Part shown: positions 16,632 to 25,403 of the stretch, piece by piece
Numbering within the stretch: the stretch's first letter is position 1
Layout of the letters: every line of letters starts with the position of its first letter
Assembly (NCBI GenBank): GCA_963817635.1
Contig: CAWFPR010000008.1
Location: forward strand, 1 to 64,000
DNA from: CAWFPR01 sp963817635
GTDB taxonomy: Bacteria; Acidobacteriota; Vicinamibacteria; Vicinamibacterales; 2-12-FULL-66-21
Length of the DNA: 64,000 nucleotides
Direction: 5' to 3'
The notes under the pieces: generated by a model
Seen by the model: only the letters and a program-made list of their open reading frames with translations
What the model was told of the DNA's origin: nothing
Databases searched by the model: none
Program-made: the position numbers and the translations under genes

Positions 16632-18797
16632 GTGAGAACACGCACGCCGAAATGGCTGATCTATCTCTTGATCGTGGCCAGCGCCGCGATCGGTATCCAG
16701 GCACTCGCGCAGGAGCAAACCGACCCGGTGGTCGCCCGGATCATCGAGCTTGGCACCAGGGACAACCAGGTCATGACCTGGAACGACTTCGCCAGCAACC
16801 GGTTCGGCGGGCGCGAGACGGGCACCAACGCGTACACCGACGCCACCCAGTGGGCCGTCTGGCAGTTCAAACAGTTCGGGCTCGATGCGCAACTCGAAGA
16901 GGTGGGCGAGGTCCCGGTCGGCTTCAACCGCGGCCCCTGGTTCGGCAAGATGCTCAAGCCCACCGAGAAAGCGCTGCGGTTCGGGACGCCCAGCTTTACC
17001 GCCGGCACCAAAGGCATCCAGCGCGGACGCGTCGTCCTGCTCAAGGCCGACCCGTTTTCGGTGCCCGGCCGAGCCACCGGCGGCCAGCCCGTGGCCAAGG
17101 AGAACGTGGACAAGAAACGCGCCGCCGTGCTGGAAGGCATTGCTGAAATCAACGCCAATAAGGCCGCCTTCAAGGGCGCGTGGGTGCTGATTGGCGGCAA
17201 CTCCGGCTTCGGCCGTGACGGCCGGCGCGCCACCAGGCTTCCCGATGGGTCGCCCGAGTACCTGGATGCCGACGCGATTCCACCGCTCACCAAGGCCCTT
17301 GTTGATGCTGGCGCGCTCGGGACGATCCAGTCGTCTACGCCGCCCGCGCCCGCGCAGCCGAACAACAACTCGGAGCCGCCGCTCAGCATGCTCGACGGCT
17401 ACGCCGCGTCGTGGGACCGGCTGCCGGTGCTGCCCGACATCAAGTTGCTCGACACCCAGTTCAAAGAGATCGCGGCGCTGGTCGCGAAGAACGAGCCCGT
17501 CGAACTCGAGTTCGACATCCGCAACTGGTTCAAGATGGGCCCGATCAAGTACCACAACGTCGTGGCCACGCTGCGCGGCACGACCTATCCGGACGAATAC
17601 GTCGTCATCGGCGGCCACTTCGACTCCTTCAGCAGCGGGACCGGCGGCGTCGACGATGGATCCGGATACGGACCCGGGATGGAAGCGATTCGCCTGATTG
17701 CCGCATCGGGCGCCAAACCGAAGCGCTCGATCATCTTCATTGGCTTTGCGGCGGAAGAAAACGGCCTGGTGGGGTCGCAGTCGTGGCTGAAGAAGCACCC
17801 GGAGATGCTGCCGAAGATCGTCATGATGATCAACCGCGACGGCAGCCCGAGCGCCATCACCGGCGCGAGCGTGCCAGAGACGTGGTACGCGGATTTCGAG
17901 CAGATCGTCGCGCCGCTCGCGAACCTCCATCCGAAGTGGCCGTTCAGGCTGCAGAAGGCGCTGCCGCGCGCCCACGCCACGAGCCCTGGCGGCACCGACT
18001 CGTCGTCGTTCGAGATGATGAGTGTGCCGACGCTGAACTTCGCGACCACGACAGCCAGGCCGGGGCCAGACGGCAAGGACGTCACCTACCAGTACAGCTA
18101 CGCGTGGCACACGCTGAACGATCTCTACAGCGAACTGGTGCCCTATACCGAACATCAGCAGGAATCCGCGCTCGTGACCGCCGTGGTGGCCTACGGCGTG
18201 GCGAACCTCGACAAACCGCCGACGCGCGACGGCGTGTACCTGGCTGATGGGCTCTACGCCACCATCACAGTCGGCGCCGGCGACGCGCAGAAACAGATTA
18301 TGACGACGCTGGACTATGCGAACGCACCGCTGCAGGTGGCCAACTTCATCCGCATCGTCGAGGGGAACACGCCCCCGGCGGGTGGTGGCCGGGGAGGCGG
18401 CGGCCGCGGCGGGCAGCCCGAGGCCCCACCCATCGGCGCATTCGACGTCGTGAAGGGTCAGATTCAGACTGTCATCTCGTCGCCCACCCAGAAGGCGATG
18501 GCCGTGCCCAGCCTGCCGAAGGTGACCAACGCCGCGCTGATGCACGACGCGGCCGGCGTGGTCGGCGTGTCGGCTCCGAACGCGTTCTACATCACGCTCG
18601 CGAAGAACGCCGCGCTCGACAAGAAGTTCACCGCGATCGGGAGGGTGATCGCCAGCCTCGGGTCACTGAACGACATCAAGAAGGGGGATGCGATCCGGAG
18701 TATCCGGATCACGCGGGTCGGCCAGGCTGCGCGCGACTTCAAGACCGATGACGAGACGTTCAAGACGCTCATCGAATCGGTCTCGAAGAAGAAGTAG
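16632..18797 (+). CDS. Secreted M28 aminopeptidase fused to a degenerate cyclophilin domain
   Basis: A 721-residue exported protein starting at GTG 16632, behind GGAGGA. The signal peptide is WLIYLLIVASAAIGIQALAQ. The M28 zinc peptidase core occupies about 40-540, with ligands in VIGGHFDSF, VDDGSGYGPGMEA, GFAAEENGLVGS and MINRDGSPS. From about 560, GLYATITVGAGDAQKQIM and APLQVANFIRIVEG begin a cyclophilin (PPIase) fold. Its middle, where FHRV and QGGD should lie, is replaced by a Gly/Arg linker, and the fold resumes with NAFYITLAKNAALDKKFTAI and GRV. Prolyl isomerase activity is therefore doubtful. The last 391 bp are copied at 27937-28327. Confidence 0.88.
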   Translation: MRTRTPKWLIYLLIVASAAIGIQALAQEQTDPVVARIIELGTRDNQVMTWNDFASNRFGGRETGTNAYTDATQWAVWQFKQFGLDAQLEEVGEVPVGFNRGPWFGKMLKPTEKALRFGTPSFTAGTKGIQRGRVVLLKADPFSVPGRATGGQPVAKENVDKKRAAVLEGIAEINANKAAFKGAWVLIGGNSGFGRDGRRATRLPDGSPEYLDADAIPPLTKALVDAGALGTIQSSTPPAPAQPNNNSEPPLSMLDGYAASWDRLPVLPDIKLLDTQFKEIAALVAKNEPVELEFDIRNWFKMGPIKYHNVVATLRGTTYPDEYVVIGGHFDSFSSGTGGVDDGSGYGPGMEAIRLIAASGAKPKRSIIFIGFAAEENGLVGSQSWLKKHPEMLPKIVMMINRDGSPSAITGASVPETWYADFEQIVAPLANLHPKWPFRLQKALPRAHATSPGGTDSSSFEMMSVPTLNFATTTARPGPDGKDVTYQYSYAWHTLNDLYSELVPYTEHQQESALVTAVVAYGVANLDKPPTRDGVYLADGLYATITVGAGDAQKQIMTTLDYANAPLQVANFIRIVEGNTPPAGGGRGGGGRGGQPEAPPIGAFDVVKGQIQTVISSPTQKAMAVPSLPKVTNAALMHDAAGVVGVSAPNAFYITLAKNAALDKKFTAIGRVIASLGSLNDIKKGDAIRSIRITRVGQAARDFKTDDETFKTLIESVSKKK
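18407..18797 (+). repeat. 391-bp duplicated segment, copy 1 (within M28-cyclophilin gene)
   Basis: From cggcgggcagcccg to the stop codon this sequence matches 27937-28327 with the same length. Only three differences were seen, all in the last 40 bases (F to S and S to T changes near the C-terminus). It encodes the C-terminal two thirds of the cyclophilin-like domain. Confidence 0.92.
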
Positions 18798-18939
18798 GGT
18801 CAACCGACTTCGTCCCGGGGGCCCGGGCGTCCTGGAGCCAGAGGTCGTGCCGCGCCGCACATCAGGTCCGGATCCGGCGACGGACGATCCCGTGGACGGC
18901 GGCGGTTTCGCCGCCGGGCCGGACACCGTGCGGCGCCAG

Positions 18940-19139
18940 GCGCGTGGCCAGCGGTGGGCGGATCTGATGCGGCGCACCTTCCCGCCCCCGCCCGTCGGCT
19001 ACGGCGAGGCCGCGCCGTAGCGCATTGCGCGAAGGCGGGCGGCTTTGATGTGTTGGCGTGTCCCCGGTGCGGCGGCCGCCTGCGTCTCATCGCGCTCCAG
19101 GACGAGATCATCGCCAGAACCGAACACGAGTCGCTCTGA
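18940..19139 (+). mobile_element. IS91-family transposase remnant (C-terminal part)
   Basis: Two frames together give RWADLMRRTF and, after an interruption, FDVLACPRCGGRLRLIALQD ending at 19139. This matches the zinc-ribbon region late in IS91-type transposases (WAELLRR.F..DVLxCPRCGGRMRLLA). The part coding LRLIAL recurs at 28328-28350, directly after the copied cyclophilin segment. It is too short to be active. The rest of the 18798-19187 gap shows nothing else recognisable. Confidence 0.5.
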
Positions 19140-19187
19140 ACAAGCGTATGGCGAGGAGATCCTGGCGCTGCTCGGCGGCCGGCCCGC

Positions 19188-19505
19188 ACCGGCCGACCGC
19201 CCGATAGCCGTAGATCTCCGCGCACCACCCCACGCGCCCGAGGGCGGCGCCGCCGAACGAGGCGGTCCATGCCGCACCCTGGCGCGACACGACGCTCCCG
19301 TCGCCACTGCGCCACGTGTAGCCGGCGTTGAGATCGATCGCCACGCCGCGCGCGCCGGAGGCCTGCACGCCGAGCTGGACGTGCCGCGCCAGGCCGGTTT
19401 TCAGCAGGATGGGCGTGCCAGCGCCGCGCGTGCCATCGGCGTCACGGGAGTCGCCAGACCGATCACCCAGACGACGGCGAGGAGGTATCGCCAGGCCGGC
19501 GCGCC
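19188..19505 (-). pseudogene. Outer-membrane beta-barrel protein remnant
   Basis: A minus-strand frame encodes TPILLKTGLARHVQLGVQAS, then GVAIDLNAGYTWR, WTASFGGAALGRVGWCAEIY and GYRAVG. This alternating strand pattern is like the C-terminal barrel strands of acidobacterial phenol-pathway-type transporters. In another frame just upstream lies a signal-peptide-like YLLAVVWVIGLATP. The two halves are out of frame, and most of a normal ~250-residue protein is missing. It directly follows the mntR stop. Confidence 0.4.
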
Positions 19506-19969
19506 TAGGGCTGGGCCCGAGTGGGCGTGGGCCGCCGGGCCGGACGGCGCTGGAGGTGCCGCTCGAAGGCGTCGAGCGTCTCGCGGCTGACGTGGTGCTC
19601 GATCCCTTCGGCGTCGGAGTGCGCGACCTTGGCCGGCACGCCGATGGCCTGCAGGAACGCGACGACGACCTCATGGCGGTGTCGCGACTCCTCCGACAGG
19701 CGGCGGCCGGTGGCCGTCAGGAAGATCGACCGGTAGGGCAGCGACGTCACGAACCCTTCGCGGCGCAGGCGCTGGAGCGTGCGGCTGACCGTCACGTGGG
19801 TCACGCCAAGGCGACGGGCGAGATCGATGACGCGCGCCTCGCCGGTGGTGTCGATGAGCTCGGCAATCATCTCGACGTAGTCCTGGGCCGTCTCCTGAGC
19901 ATGCTCCTGCCGGGTACGCTTGGGATCGCGCGCGAGCGGCGCAAGGCGCCGTGGGGCCTGGCGTGTCAT
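19505..19969 (-). CDS. mntR: Manganese-responsive DtxR-family repressor MntR
   Basis: A 154-residue DtxR/MntR regulator starting at ATG 19969. The winged helix is ARVIDLARRLGVTHVTVSRT then LQRLRREGFV. The metal-binding dimer domain follows (HRHEVVVAFLQAIGVPAKVA, HSDAEGIEHHVSRETLDAFE), with the His/Asp/Glu ligands of the family. The Lys/Arg-rich N-terminus and C-terminus are longer than in Bacillus. It is divergent from mntH, and a perfect palindrome lies between them. It is expected to repress mntH, and perhaps itself, when manganese is plentiful. Confidence 0.93.
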   Translation of the reverse strand: MTRQAPRRLAPLARDPKRTRQEHAQETAQDYVEMIAELIDTTGEARVIDLARRLGVTHVTVSRTLQRLRREGFVTSLPYRSIFLTATGRRLSEESRHRHEVVVAFLQAIGVPAKVAHSDAEGIEHHVSRETLDAFERHLQRRPARRPTPTRAQP

Positions 19970-19993
19970 GGAATCCGAACGATGATACAGGAT

Positions 19994-20022
19994 TTGACAT
20001 AGTGTAGCATATGCTACATTAT
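19994..20022 (+). promoter_or_regulatory. mntH promoter with MntR operator
   Basis: TTGACA at 19994-19999 and CATTAT at 20017-20022 have a 17-bp spacer, a good sigma-70-type promoter facing mntH. Almost the whole spacer is a perfect 16-bp palindrome, TGTAGCATATGCTACA (20003-20018). The same span lies 34 bp upstream of the mntR ATG on the other strand. Binding there would block RNA polymerase directly. Confidence 0.8.
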
Positions 20023-20036
20023 GTCGTGCGTACTGC

Positions 20037-21396
20037 ATGATGCGGAGTCTCGAAGGCATCCACTCCACCGTCGCCGTCCCCCATCACGAAGCTGGGTTCT
20101 GGCAGCACTGGCGCGCGTTTGCCGGCCCCGCCCTGCTCGTCAGCGTCGGCTACATGGACCCCGGCAACTGGGGCACCGACCTCCAGGGAGGCGCGCAGTT
20201 CAAGGTACGCGCTGCTCTGGGTCGTCGCCCTGGCCAGCCTCATGGCGATCTTCCTGCAGGTCATCGCCGCGCGCCTCGGCGTCGTCACCGGCAAGGACCT
20301 CGCGCAGTGCTGCCGCGACTGGTATCCGCGCTGGACCCGCTGGCCCAACTGGCTCCTCTGCGAACTCGCCATCGGCGCCTGCGACCTGGCCGAGGTCCTC
20401 GGGAGCGCGGTCGCGATCAATCTCCTGTTTCACGTCCCGCTGCTCTGGGCCGTGATCATCACCGCGCTCGACGTGTTCGCCCTGCTCGCGCTGCAGCGCT
20501 TCGGCATGCGCGCCATCGAAGCCGTCGTCCTGCTGCTCGTGACGACGATCTCGGTCTGCTATTTCATCGAGATCTTCATCCTGCCCGCGACGCGTCCGGC
20601 CTTCGGCGAAATGGGGGCCGCACTGCTGACGCCGGGCCTCCGGCAGGCCGGCATGCTCTACATCGCGATCGGCATCATCGGCGCCACCGTCATGCCCCAC
20701 AACCTGTACCTGCACTCCGCGCTCGTGCAGAGCCGGAAGCTGCAGCAGGACCGCGCGTCGGTCAAGCGCGCCGTCAAGTTCAACACCATCGACTCGACCG
20801 TGGCGCTCATCATCGCGTTCTTCGTGAACGCGGCGATCCTCGTGCTGGCGGCGATCGTGTTCTACGGCCGGAGCAGCGTGACGGTCCCCGGGGGCCAGGT
20901 CATCGCCTTCAGCCCCGACAGCGACTGGATCCGCGTCGCCTACCTCACGCTCGCGCCACTCCTCGGCACCGCCATCGGCAGCACGCTGTTCGCCGTCGCG
21001 CTCCTGGCCAGCGGCCAGAGCAGCACGATCACCGGCACGCTCGCCGGCCAGGTGGTCATGGAAGGGTTCATGCACTGGCGGATGCAGCCGTGGGTGCGCC
21101 GTCTCATCACCCGATCGCTGGCGATTCTGCCCGCGATCCTGATCATCGGCATCCGCGGCGAGAGCAGCGTGACCGATCTCCTGACCCTCAGTCAGGTGAT
21201 CCTCGCGCTCCAGCTCCCCTTCGCGATGTTTCCGCTGCTCCACTTCACCAGCTCGCGGCGCCGGATGGGCGAATGGAAGAATGGGTGGTTTCTGCTTGCG
21301 GCCGGCTGGGGAAGCGCGCTACTCATTACCGTGATGGATCTCTACGGTCTCCCGGACTCGCTCAGGGCTGCCTGGCAGATCGTGACAGGCGGCTAG
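20037..21396 (+). CDS. mntH: NRAMP-family manganese transporter MntH, frameshifted
   Basis: An inner-membrane proton-coupled Mn2+/Fe2+ importer. The N-terminal frame from 20037 gives GPALLVSVGYMDPGNWGTDL, with the metal-binding DPGN, then QGGAQFK. An extra G at 20204/20205 then breaks the frame. One base later the protein continues YALLWVVALASLMAIF to 21396, including the second metal motif MPHNLYLHS. One base removed gives a normal ~450-residue transporter. The lesion lies in AAGGTACGC, the GTAC context seen at other frameshifts here. MntR and its operator control it. Confidence 0.9.
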
Positions 21397-21813
21397 ATGT
21401 ACGTCACGATCCTCGTCCCGCTCGACAGCACGCCCACCGATCGCGGGATCATCGATCACGTCAAGGCGCTGGCGCACGTGATGGGCAGCCGGGTCGTCCT
21501 GCTGCACGTCGCGGACGGCTGGGCGGCGCGCACGTTCGGCCCTGACGCCGTGAGTCCCGAGGTCAGCGACGACCAGCGCTACCTCAACGAGGTGCAGGCC
21601 GAGTTCGAAACGGCAGGTATTCACGCCGAGACCGTCCTCGCCTACGGCGAGCCGGCGGACGAAATCGTCAGATGGATTCGTGAGAAAGGCTGTGATCTGG
21701 TTGCGATGAGTACGCACGGCCACCGCTTCCTGGCGGACTTGTTCCTGGGGACCACCGCGTCGAAGGTGCAGCACCAGGTCAGTGTCCCGGTGCTGCTCCT
21801 CCGAGCGCGGTGA
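21397..21813 (+). CDS. Universal stress protein (UspA family)
   Basis: A 138-residue single-domain Usp. It begins MYVTILVPLDSTPTDRGIID directly at the mntH stop, so it is co-transcribed. The nucleotide-binding loop appears as STHGHRFLADLFLGTTASKV, close to the G-2x-G-9x-G(S/T) pattern of ATP-binding members, and ends VSVPVLLLRAR. Its pairing with an NRAMP transporter suggests a role in metal or oxidative stress. Function otherwise general. Confidence 0.9.
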   Translation: MYVTILVPLDSTPTDRGIIDHVKALAHVMGSRVVLLHVADGWAARTFGPDAVSPEVSDDQRYLNEVQAEFETAGIHAETVLAYGEPADEIVRWIREKGCDLVAMSTHGHRFLADLFLGTTASKVQHQVSVPVLLLRAR

Positions 21814-22050
21814 CCCCGGCCTTACCTCGCCCGTAGGTCGTTACCGATTCCGAAAGCTGCACGCCCTCTCGCCATCTCTTTTCAGGCATTCCCGTGAGAC
21901 TCGGCAGGCCGCGCCGATTGCAGATGACGCCCGGAATTCCCAGGTGGGCGAACCGCAAGCGAGCGTGGTCGGATTGGCCGTCGTCCTGGCGCTCGCTGCG
22001 AGCGGCTCGCCACCCGCGCGTGCACGCGCGCCGGTGCGCGGCACATGTCG

Positions 22051-22390
22051 TTACGCCTTCAGCGTGGCGCCCTCGGGCACGATCCCGTACTCCACATCTC
22101 GCCAGAGCGCGACGACTAGTTTCCGGGACAGCGCCACAATGCCGATGCGTTGACTCCGGCCGCCAGCCGGGCCACAGCGGGTCAGAGACCCTTGCGTCAA
22201 GGCACTCATGGGTTGCCAGCGCACCTAACACCACGCCAGTTGCAGACCGATCCGCCGCAACTCTGCGCGGCCGGCTGTGCTGATCCCCTGGTCCTGCACG
22301 CGTTGGTCGCTCCGATAGGGCACAGGCACGAACCCCAGCACCGCCCCGATCTGCCGGCCATTGCGAAACGCGTGCCGAAGAGCTCCGCGC
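22051..22390 (-). mobile_element. IS110/IS116/IS902-type transposase remnant (C-terminal half)
   Basis: The minus strand reads RNGRQIGAVLGFVPVPYRSD, QGISTAGRAELRRIGLQLAW, an in-frame TAG, then VRWQPMSALTQ and SQRIGIVALSRKLVVALWRD followed by VEYGIVPEGATLKA and a stop at 22051. This is the Transposase_20 domain and tail of IS110-family recombinases. The N-terminal DEDD half is absent and one stop interrupts it, so it is dead. Its broken end coincides with the broken end of a transporter on the plus strand. Confidence 0.8.
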
Positions 22391-22616
22391 TGAACAGCTC
22401 GACACGATTCGGCAGATCGGCCTCGTCGTGATCAACCTGCTCACCGGATTCACGAACGACCGGTGGCTCGCCAGCGAGGCGAACCCGGCGGGGTATCATG
22501 CGAGCATGTGGATCTTCACCGGCATCGCGGTGCCCGCGGTCGTCTGCGCCACGGCGCTGTGGAAGGCGGAGGCCGGGCCGCACGCGCACGGCCTGGAGAC
22601 GATCACGGCGCACTGA
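22383..22616 (+). pseudogene. C-terminal fragment of an MFS-type transporter
   Basis: An open frame encodes AEQLDTIRQIGLVVINLLTG, FTNDRWLASEANPAGYHASM and the helix MWIFTGIAVPAVVCATALWK, ending ETITAH. It looks like the last two helices of a major-facilitator transporter. Upstream it abuts the IS110 remnant, so the rest of the gene was probably lost through that element. A GTG at 22428 could start a 62-residue peptide, but a fragment is likelier. Confidence 0.5.
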
Positions 22617-22688
22617 CCGAGCGGCAGTCGCGCAGACGGCGCGGAGGCGTCGCCCGTGACATGCCGTTCCGCTTAGGATTACTCAGTC

Positions 22689-23390
22689 ATGCATATCTCG
22701 AAAATGAACTGGATGCAGGTCGATGCCTCGCTGGGGCGCGACCGCCGGGCCGTCGTGCCGGCCGGCAGCACCGAGCAGCACGGGTACCTGAGCCTCTCGG
22801 TCGACGCCATCCTCGCCGAGCGCGTCGCGATCGAGGCGGCCGAACCGCTCGGCGTGCCGGTGTTCCCGGTGCTCGCCTACGGCATCACGCCGTACTTCCG
22901 CAGCTATCCGGGCACCATCAGCCTCCGCCTGGACACGTACCAGCGGATCGTCGCCGACATCCTCGACAGCCTCGCGGGCACCGGCTTCACGCGGATCCTG
23001 TTCGTCAACGGCCACGGCGGCAACAGTCCCGGCGGATCGATTCTCCAGGAATGGATGAACGAGCACCCCGGCGTTGCCGTGAAGTGGCACAACTGGTGGA
23101 ACGCGCCGAGGACCGCGGCCGCCGTGGCGGCCATCGATCCGGTGGCGTCGCACGCGTCCTGGATGGAGAATTTTCCGTGGACGCGGCTCCCGGGCGTCGC
23201 CATGCCCGACGGGCAGAAGCCGATGATCAACCTCGGGCGCATGCGCCTGATGGACGCCGCCGCCGTCCGCGCGGCGCTCGGCGACGGCAACTTCGGCGGC
23301 GACTACCAGAAGCCGGACGATCACATGATGGAGATGTGGCGCGCCGGCGTCGAGGAGACGCGCGAGGCGCTCGAGGGGCCATGGTCGTAG
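22689..23390 (+). CDS. Creatininase family amidohydrolase
   Basis: A 233-residue metal-dependent amidohydrolase of the creatininase/MftE/FAPy-deformylase family. Metal ligands are visible in VVPAGSTEQHGYLSLSVDA (E29, H31, D39) and in FVNGHGGNSPG, with the last Glu expected in the GDYQKPDDHMMEM region. Members cleave cyclic or formyl amides, and the exact substrate cannot be read. It leads a run of five overlapping genes. The next start (23381) lies inside its 3' end, so translation is coupled. Confidence 0.88.
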   Translation: MHISKMNWMQVDASLGRDRRAVVPAGSTEQHGYLSLSVDAILAERVAIEAAEPLGVPVFPVLAYGITPYFRSYPGTISLRLDTYQRIVADILDSLAGTGFTRILFVNGHGGNSPGGSILQEWMNEHPGVAVKWHNWWNAPRTAAAVAAIDPVASHASWMENFPWTRLPGVAMPDGQKPMINLGRMRLMDAAAVRAALGDGNFGGDYQKPDDHMMEMWRAGVEETREALEGPWS

Positions 23391-24409
23391 ATCTCACGCG
23401 GCGCGACCGCGTGCTCGTGTGGGGCGCCGGCGCCATCGGCGGCACCGTCGCCGCGTATCTCGCGCGCGCGGGCTGCGAGGTGGTGGCCGTCGACGCGAGC
23501 GAGGCGCACGTCCGTGCGATTCGCAGCCGCGGCGTCGCGGTGACCGGCCCGATCGAGACGTTCACGCAGCCGCTGCCGGCGTTCACGCCGGGCACGATCG
23601 CGGGGCAGTGGGACCTGATCGTGCTCGCGGTCAAGGCGCTGCACACCGAGCAGGCCGTGCGGCAGCTGGAGCCGCATCTCGTGCCGGACGGCGTCGTCGT
23701 CTCGCTGCAGAACGGCTTCAACGAGATCGCCATCGCGGACGTCGTCGGCGCGTCGCGGACCATTGGCGCGTTCATCAACTTCGGCGCGGACGTGGTCCAG
23801 CCGGGGGTCGTGCACTTCGGCGGCCGCGGCGCCGTGGTGCTGGGCGAGCTGGACGGTGCGCGGACGGAACGGCTGGATCGGATCCTTCGGCTCCTGCAGC
23901 GATTCGAGCCGGACACGATGACCACCGACAACATCTGGGGCTATCTCTGGGGCAAGATGGCCTACGGCGCACTGCTCTTCGCGACCGCGCTCACGCCCGA
24001 CAGCATCGTCGAGGTGCTCGAGTCGCGCGAGGCGCGGCCCGTGCTCACCGCGCTGGCTCGCGAGGTGATGGCGGTCGCGGCCGCGGCCAGCATCAAGACG
24101 ATGGGATTCAACGGCTACGATCCGGCGGCATTCGGGCCCGACGGCACGCCCGAGGCGATCGACTCCTCGTTCGACGCGATGGTCGCCTTCAACCGCCGGT
24201 CGGCGAAGACGCACACCGGCGTGTGGCGCGACATCGCCGTGCACCATCGCAAGACCGAGTGCGACGCGCAGTTCAAGCCGATCCTGAAGCTGGCCGAGGC
24301 CGCCGACGTGCCGGTGCCGCACCTCGAGCGGCTGGTGAAAGTGATGCGCCGGGTGGAGCGCGGCAAGCAGCCGCAGGCGCGAAAGAACATCGATGCACTT
24401 GCGGTTTGA
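23381..24409 (+). CDS. Ketopantoate reductase (PanE/ApbA) family oxidoreductase
   Basis: A 342-residue NADP-dependent reductase. It opens with VLVWGAGAIGGTVAAYLARA, the dinucleotide-binding GxGxxG. NGFNE is in the middle, and the helical C-terminal domain carries the catalytic-Lys region WGKMAYGALLF. Its place among amidohydrolase, SDR and peptidase genes suggests it reduces a 2-oxo acid or 3-hydroxy acid in a catabolic route rather than making pantothenate. It overlaps creatininase by 10 bp and the SDR by 17 bp. Confidence 0.88.
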   Translation: MVVDLTRRDRVLVWGAGAIGGTVAAYLARAGCEVVAVDASEAHVRAIRSRGVAVTGPIETFTQPLPAFTPGTIAGQWDLIVLAVKALHTEQAVRQLEPHLVPDGVVVSLQNGFNEIAIADVVGASRTIGAFINFGADVVQPGVVHFGGRGAVVLGELDGARTERLDRILRLLQRFEPDTMTTDNIWGYLWGKMAYGALLFATALTPDSIVEVLESREARPVLTALAREVMAVAAAASIKTMGFNGYDPAAFGPDGTPEAIDSSFDAMVAFNRRSAKTHTGVWRDIAVHHRKTECDAQFKPILKLAEAADVPVPHLERLVKVMRRVERGKQPQARKNIDALAV

Positions 24410-25160
24410 CGGGCGGACGGCGATCGTCACCGGTGCGGCGCACGGCTTCGGCCGCGCCATCGCGCTCGCGTTCGCGCGGCTCGGCGCGCGCGTGGTCGCC
24501 TGCGACGTCGCGCGGGCCGAGCTGGACGAGACCGCCCGGATCGCGGGCGAGCGGAACCATCCGATCGAGATCCGCGCGCTGGACGTGTCGGATCGCGAAG
24601 CCGTGCAGGCCATGGCGCGCGACACGCTCGCGGCGTACGGGCGCATCGACATCCTGGTCAACGACGCGGGCGGCGTGCTCGGACAGACCGGGCGGCCGCT
24701 CGAGGAGATCGCCGAGACCGACTGGCGCGCGATCTTCGCCGTGAACCTCGACGGCGCGTTCTACTGCAGCCAGGCGGTCGCCCCGGCGATGAAGGCGGCG
24801 CACTCCGGCCGGATCGTCAATATCTCGAGCGGCGCGGGCCTCGGCATCAGCCTCACCGGGATCCAGGCGTATGCGTCGGCGAAGGCCGGGCAGATCGGCC
24901 TGACGCGTCAACTCGCGCACGAGTTGGGGCCCTGGGGCATCACGGTCAACAGCGTCGCGCCCGGCTTCGTGCGATCGAATCCGACCACCGAGAAGCAGTG
25001 GCAGTCGTACGGGGAAGAGGGACAGCGCCGCCTGGTCGGGAACATTGCGCTCCGCCGCCTCGGATCGCCGGACGACATCGCGAACGGCGTCCTGTTCTTC
25101 GCGAGCGACTACGCCGGGTGGATCACGGGCCAGACGCTGTCGATCGACGGCGGCAAGTAG
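24393..25160 (+). CDS. Short-chain dehydrogenase/reductase
   Basis: A 255-residue classical SDR. The cofactor motif TGAAHGFG is at 13-20, NDAGG at 90-94, the catalytic Ser in IVNISSGAG (145-146), and Y160-x3-K164. The C-terminus GWITGQTLSIDGGK is typical. The acidic D38 after the second strand favours NAD(H). Substrate unknown. The frame is complete and overlaps the preceding reductase gene. Confidence 0.92.
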   Translation: MHLRFDGRTAIVTGAAHGFGRAIALAFARLGARVVACDVARAELDETARIAGERNHPIEIRALDVSDREAVQAMARDTLAAYGRIDILVNDAGGVLGQTGRPLEEIAETDWRAIFAVNLDGAFYCSQAVAPAMKAAHSGRIVNISSGAGLGISLTGIQAYASAKAGQIGLTRQLAHELGPWGITVNSVAPGFVRSNPTTEKQWQSYGEEGQRRLVGNIALRRLGSPDDIANGVLFFASDYAGWITGQTLSIDGGK

Positions 25161-25403
25161 CCCCGTGCGAGCCGACGACCCGCACGTTTCGAATCACCAT
25201 CCCGCTTCGTGGAAGCGCGGGCGGGCGCGCGCGGTCGATCGCGAGATCCTGCGCGGGCACCTCGCACGTTACCTGCCGCATGAGGACGCGACGGCCCCGT
25301 GCGTTCCTGCATCCGCGTCATCCCCGAGGGATCCGGTCGCCATTTTTGCTGCAGCCGGGCCGGTCCGCCGATTTACAATCGGTCGCATCGAAGGAGACGC
25401 GAC

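Noticed and set aside
19141..19190. Frame reading EQAYGEEILALLGG, like the RNase D C-terminus (EAYGKEILALLGD)
   Set aside because: Only about 14 residues agree and the DNA is not clearly alike. Too short to claim a duplicated fragment.
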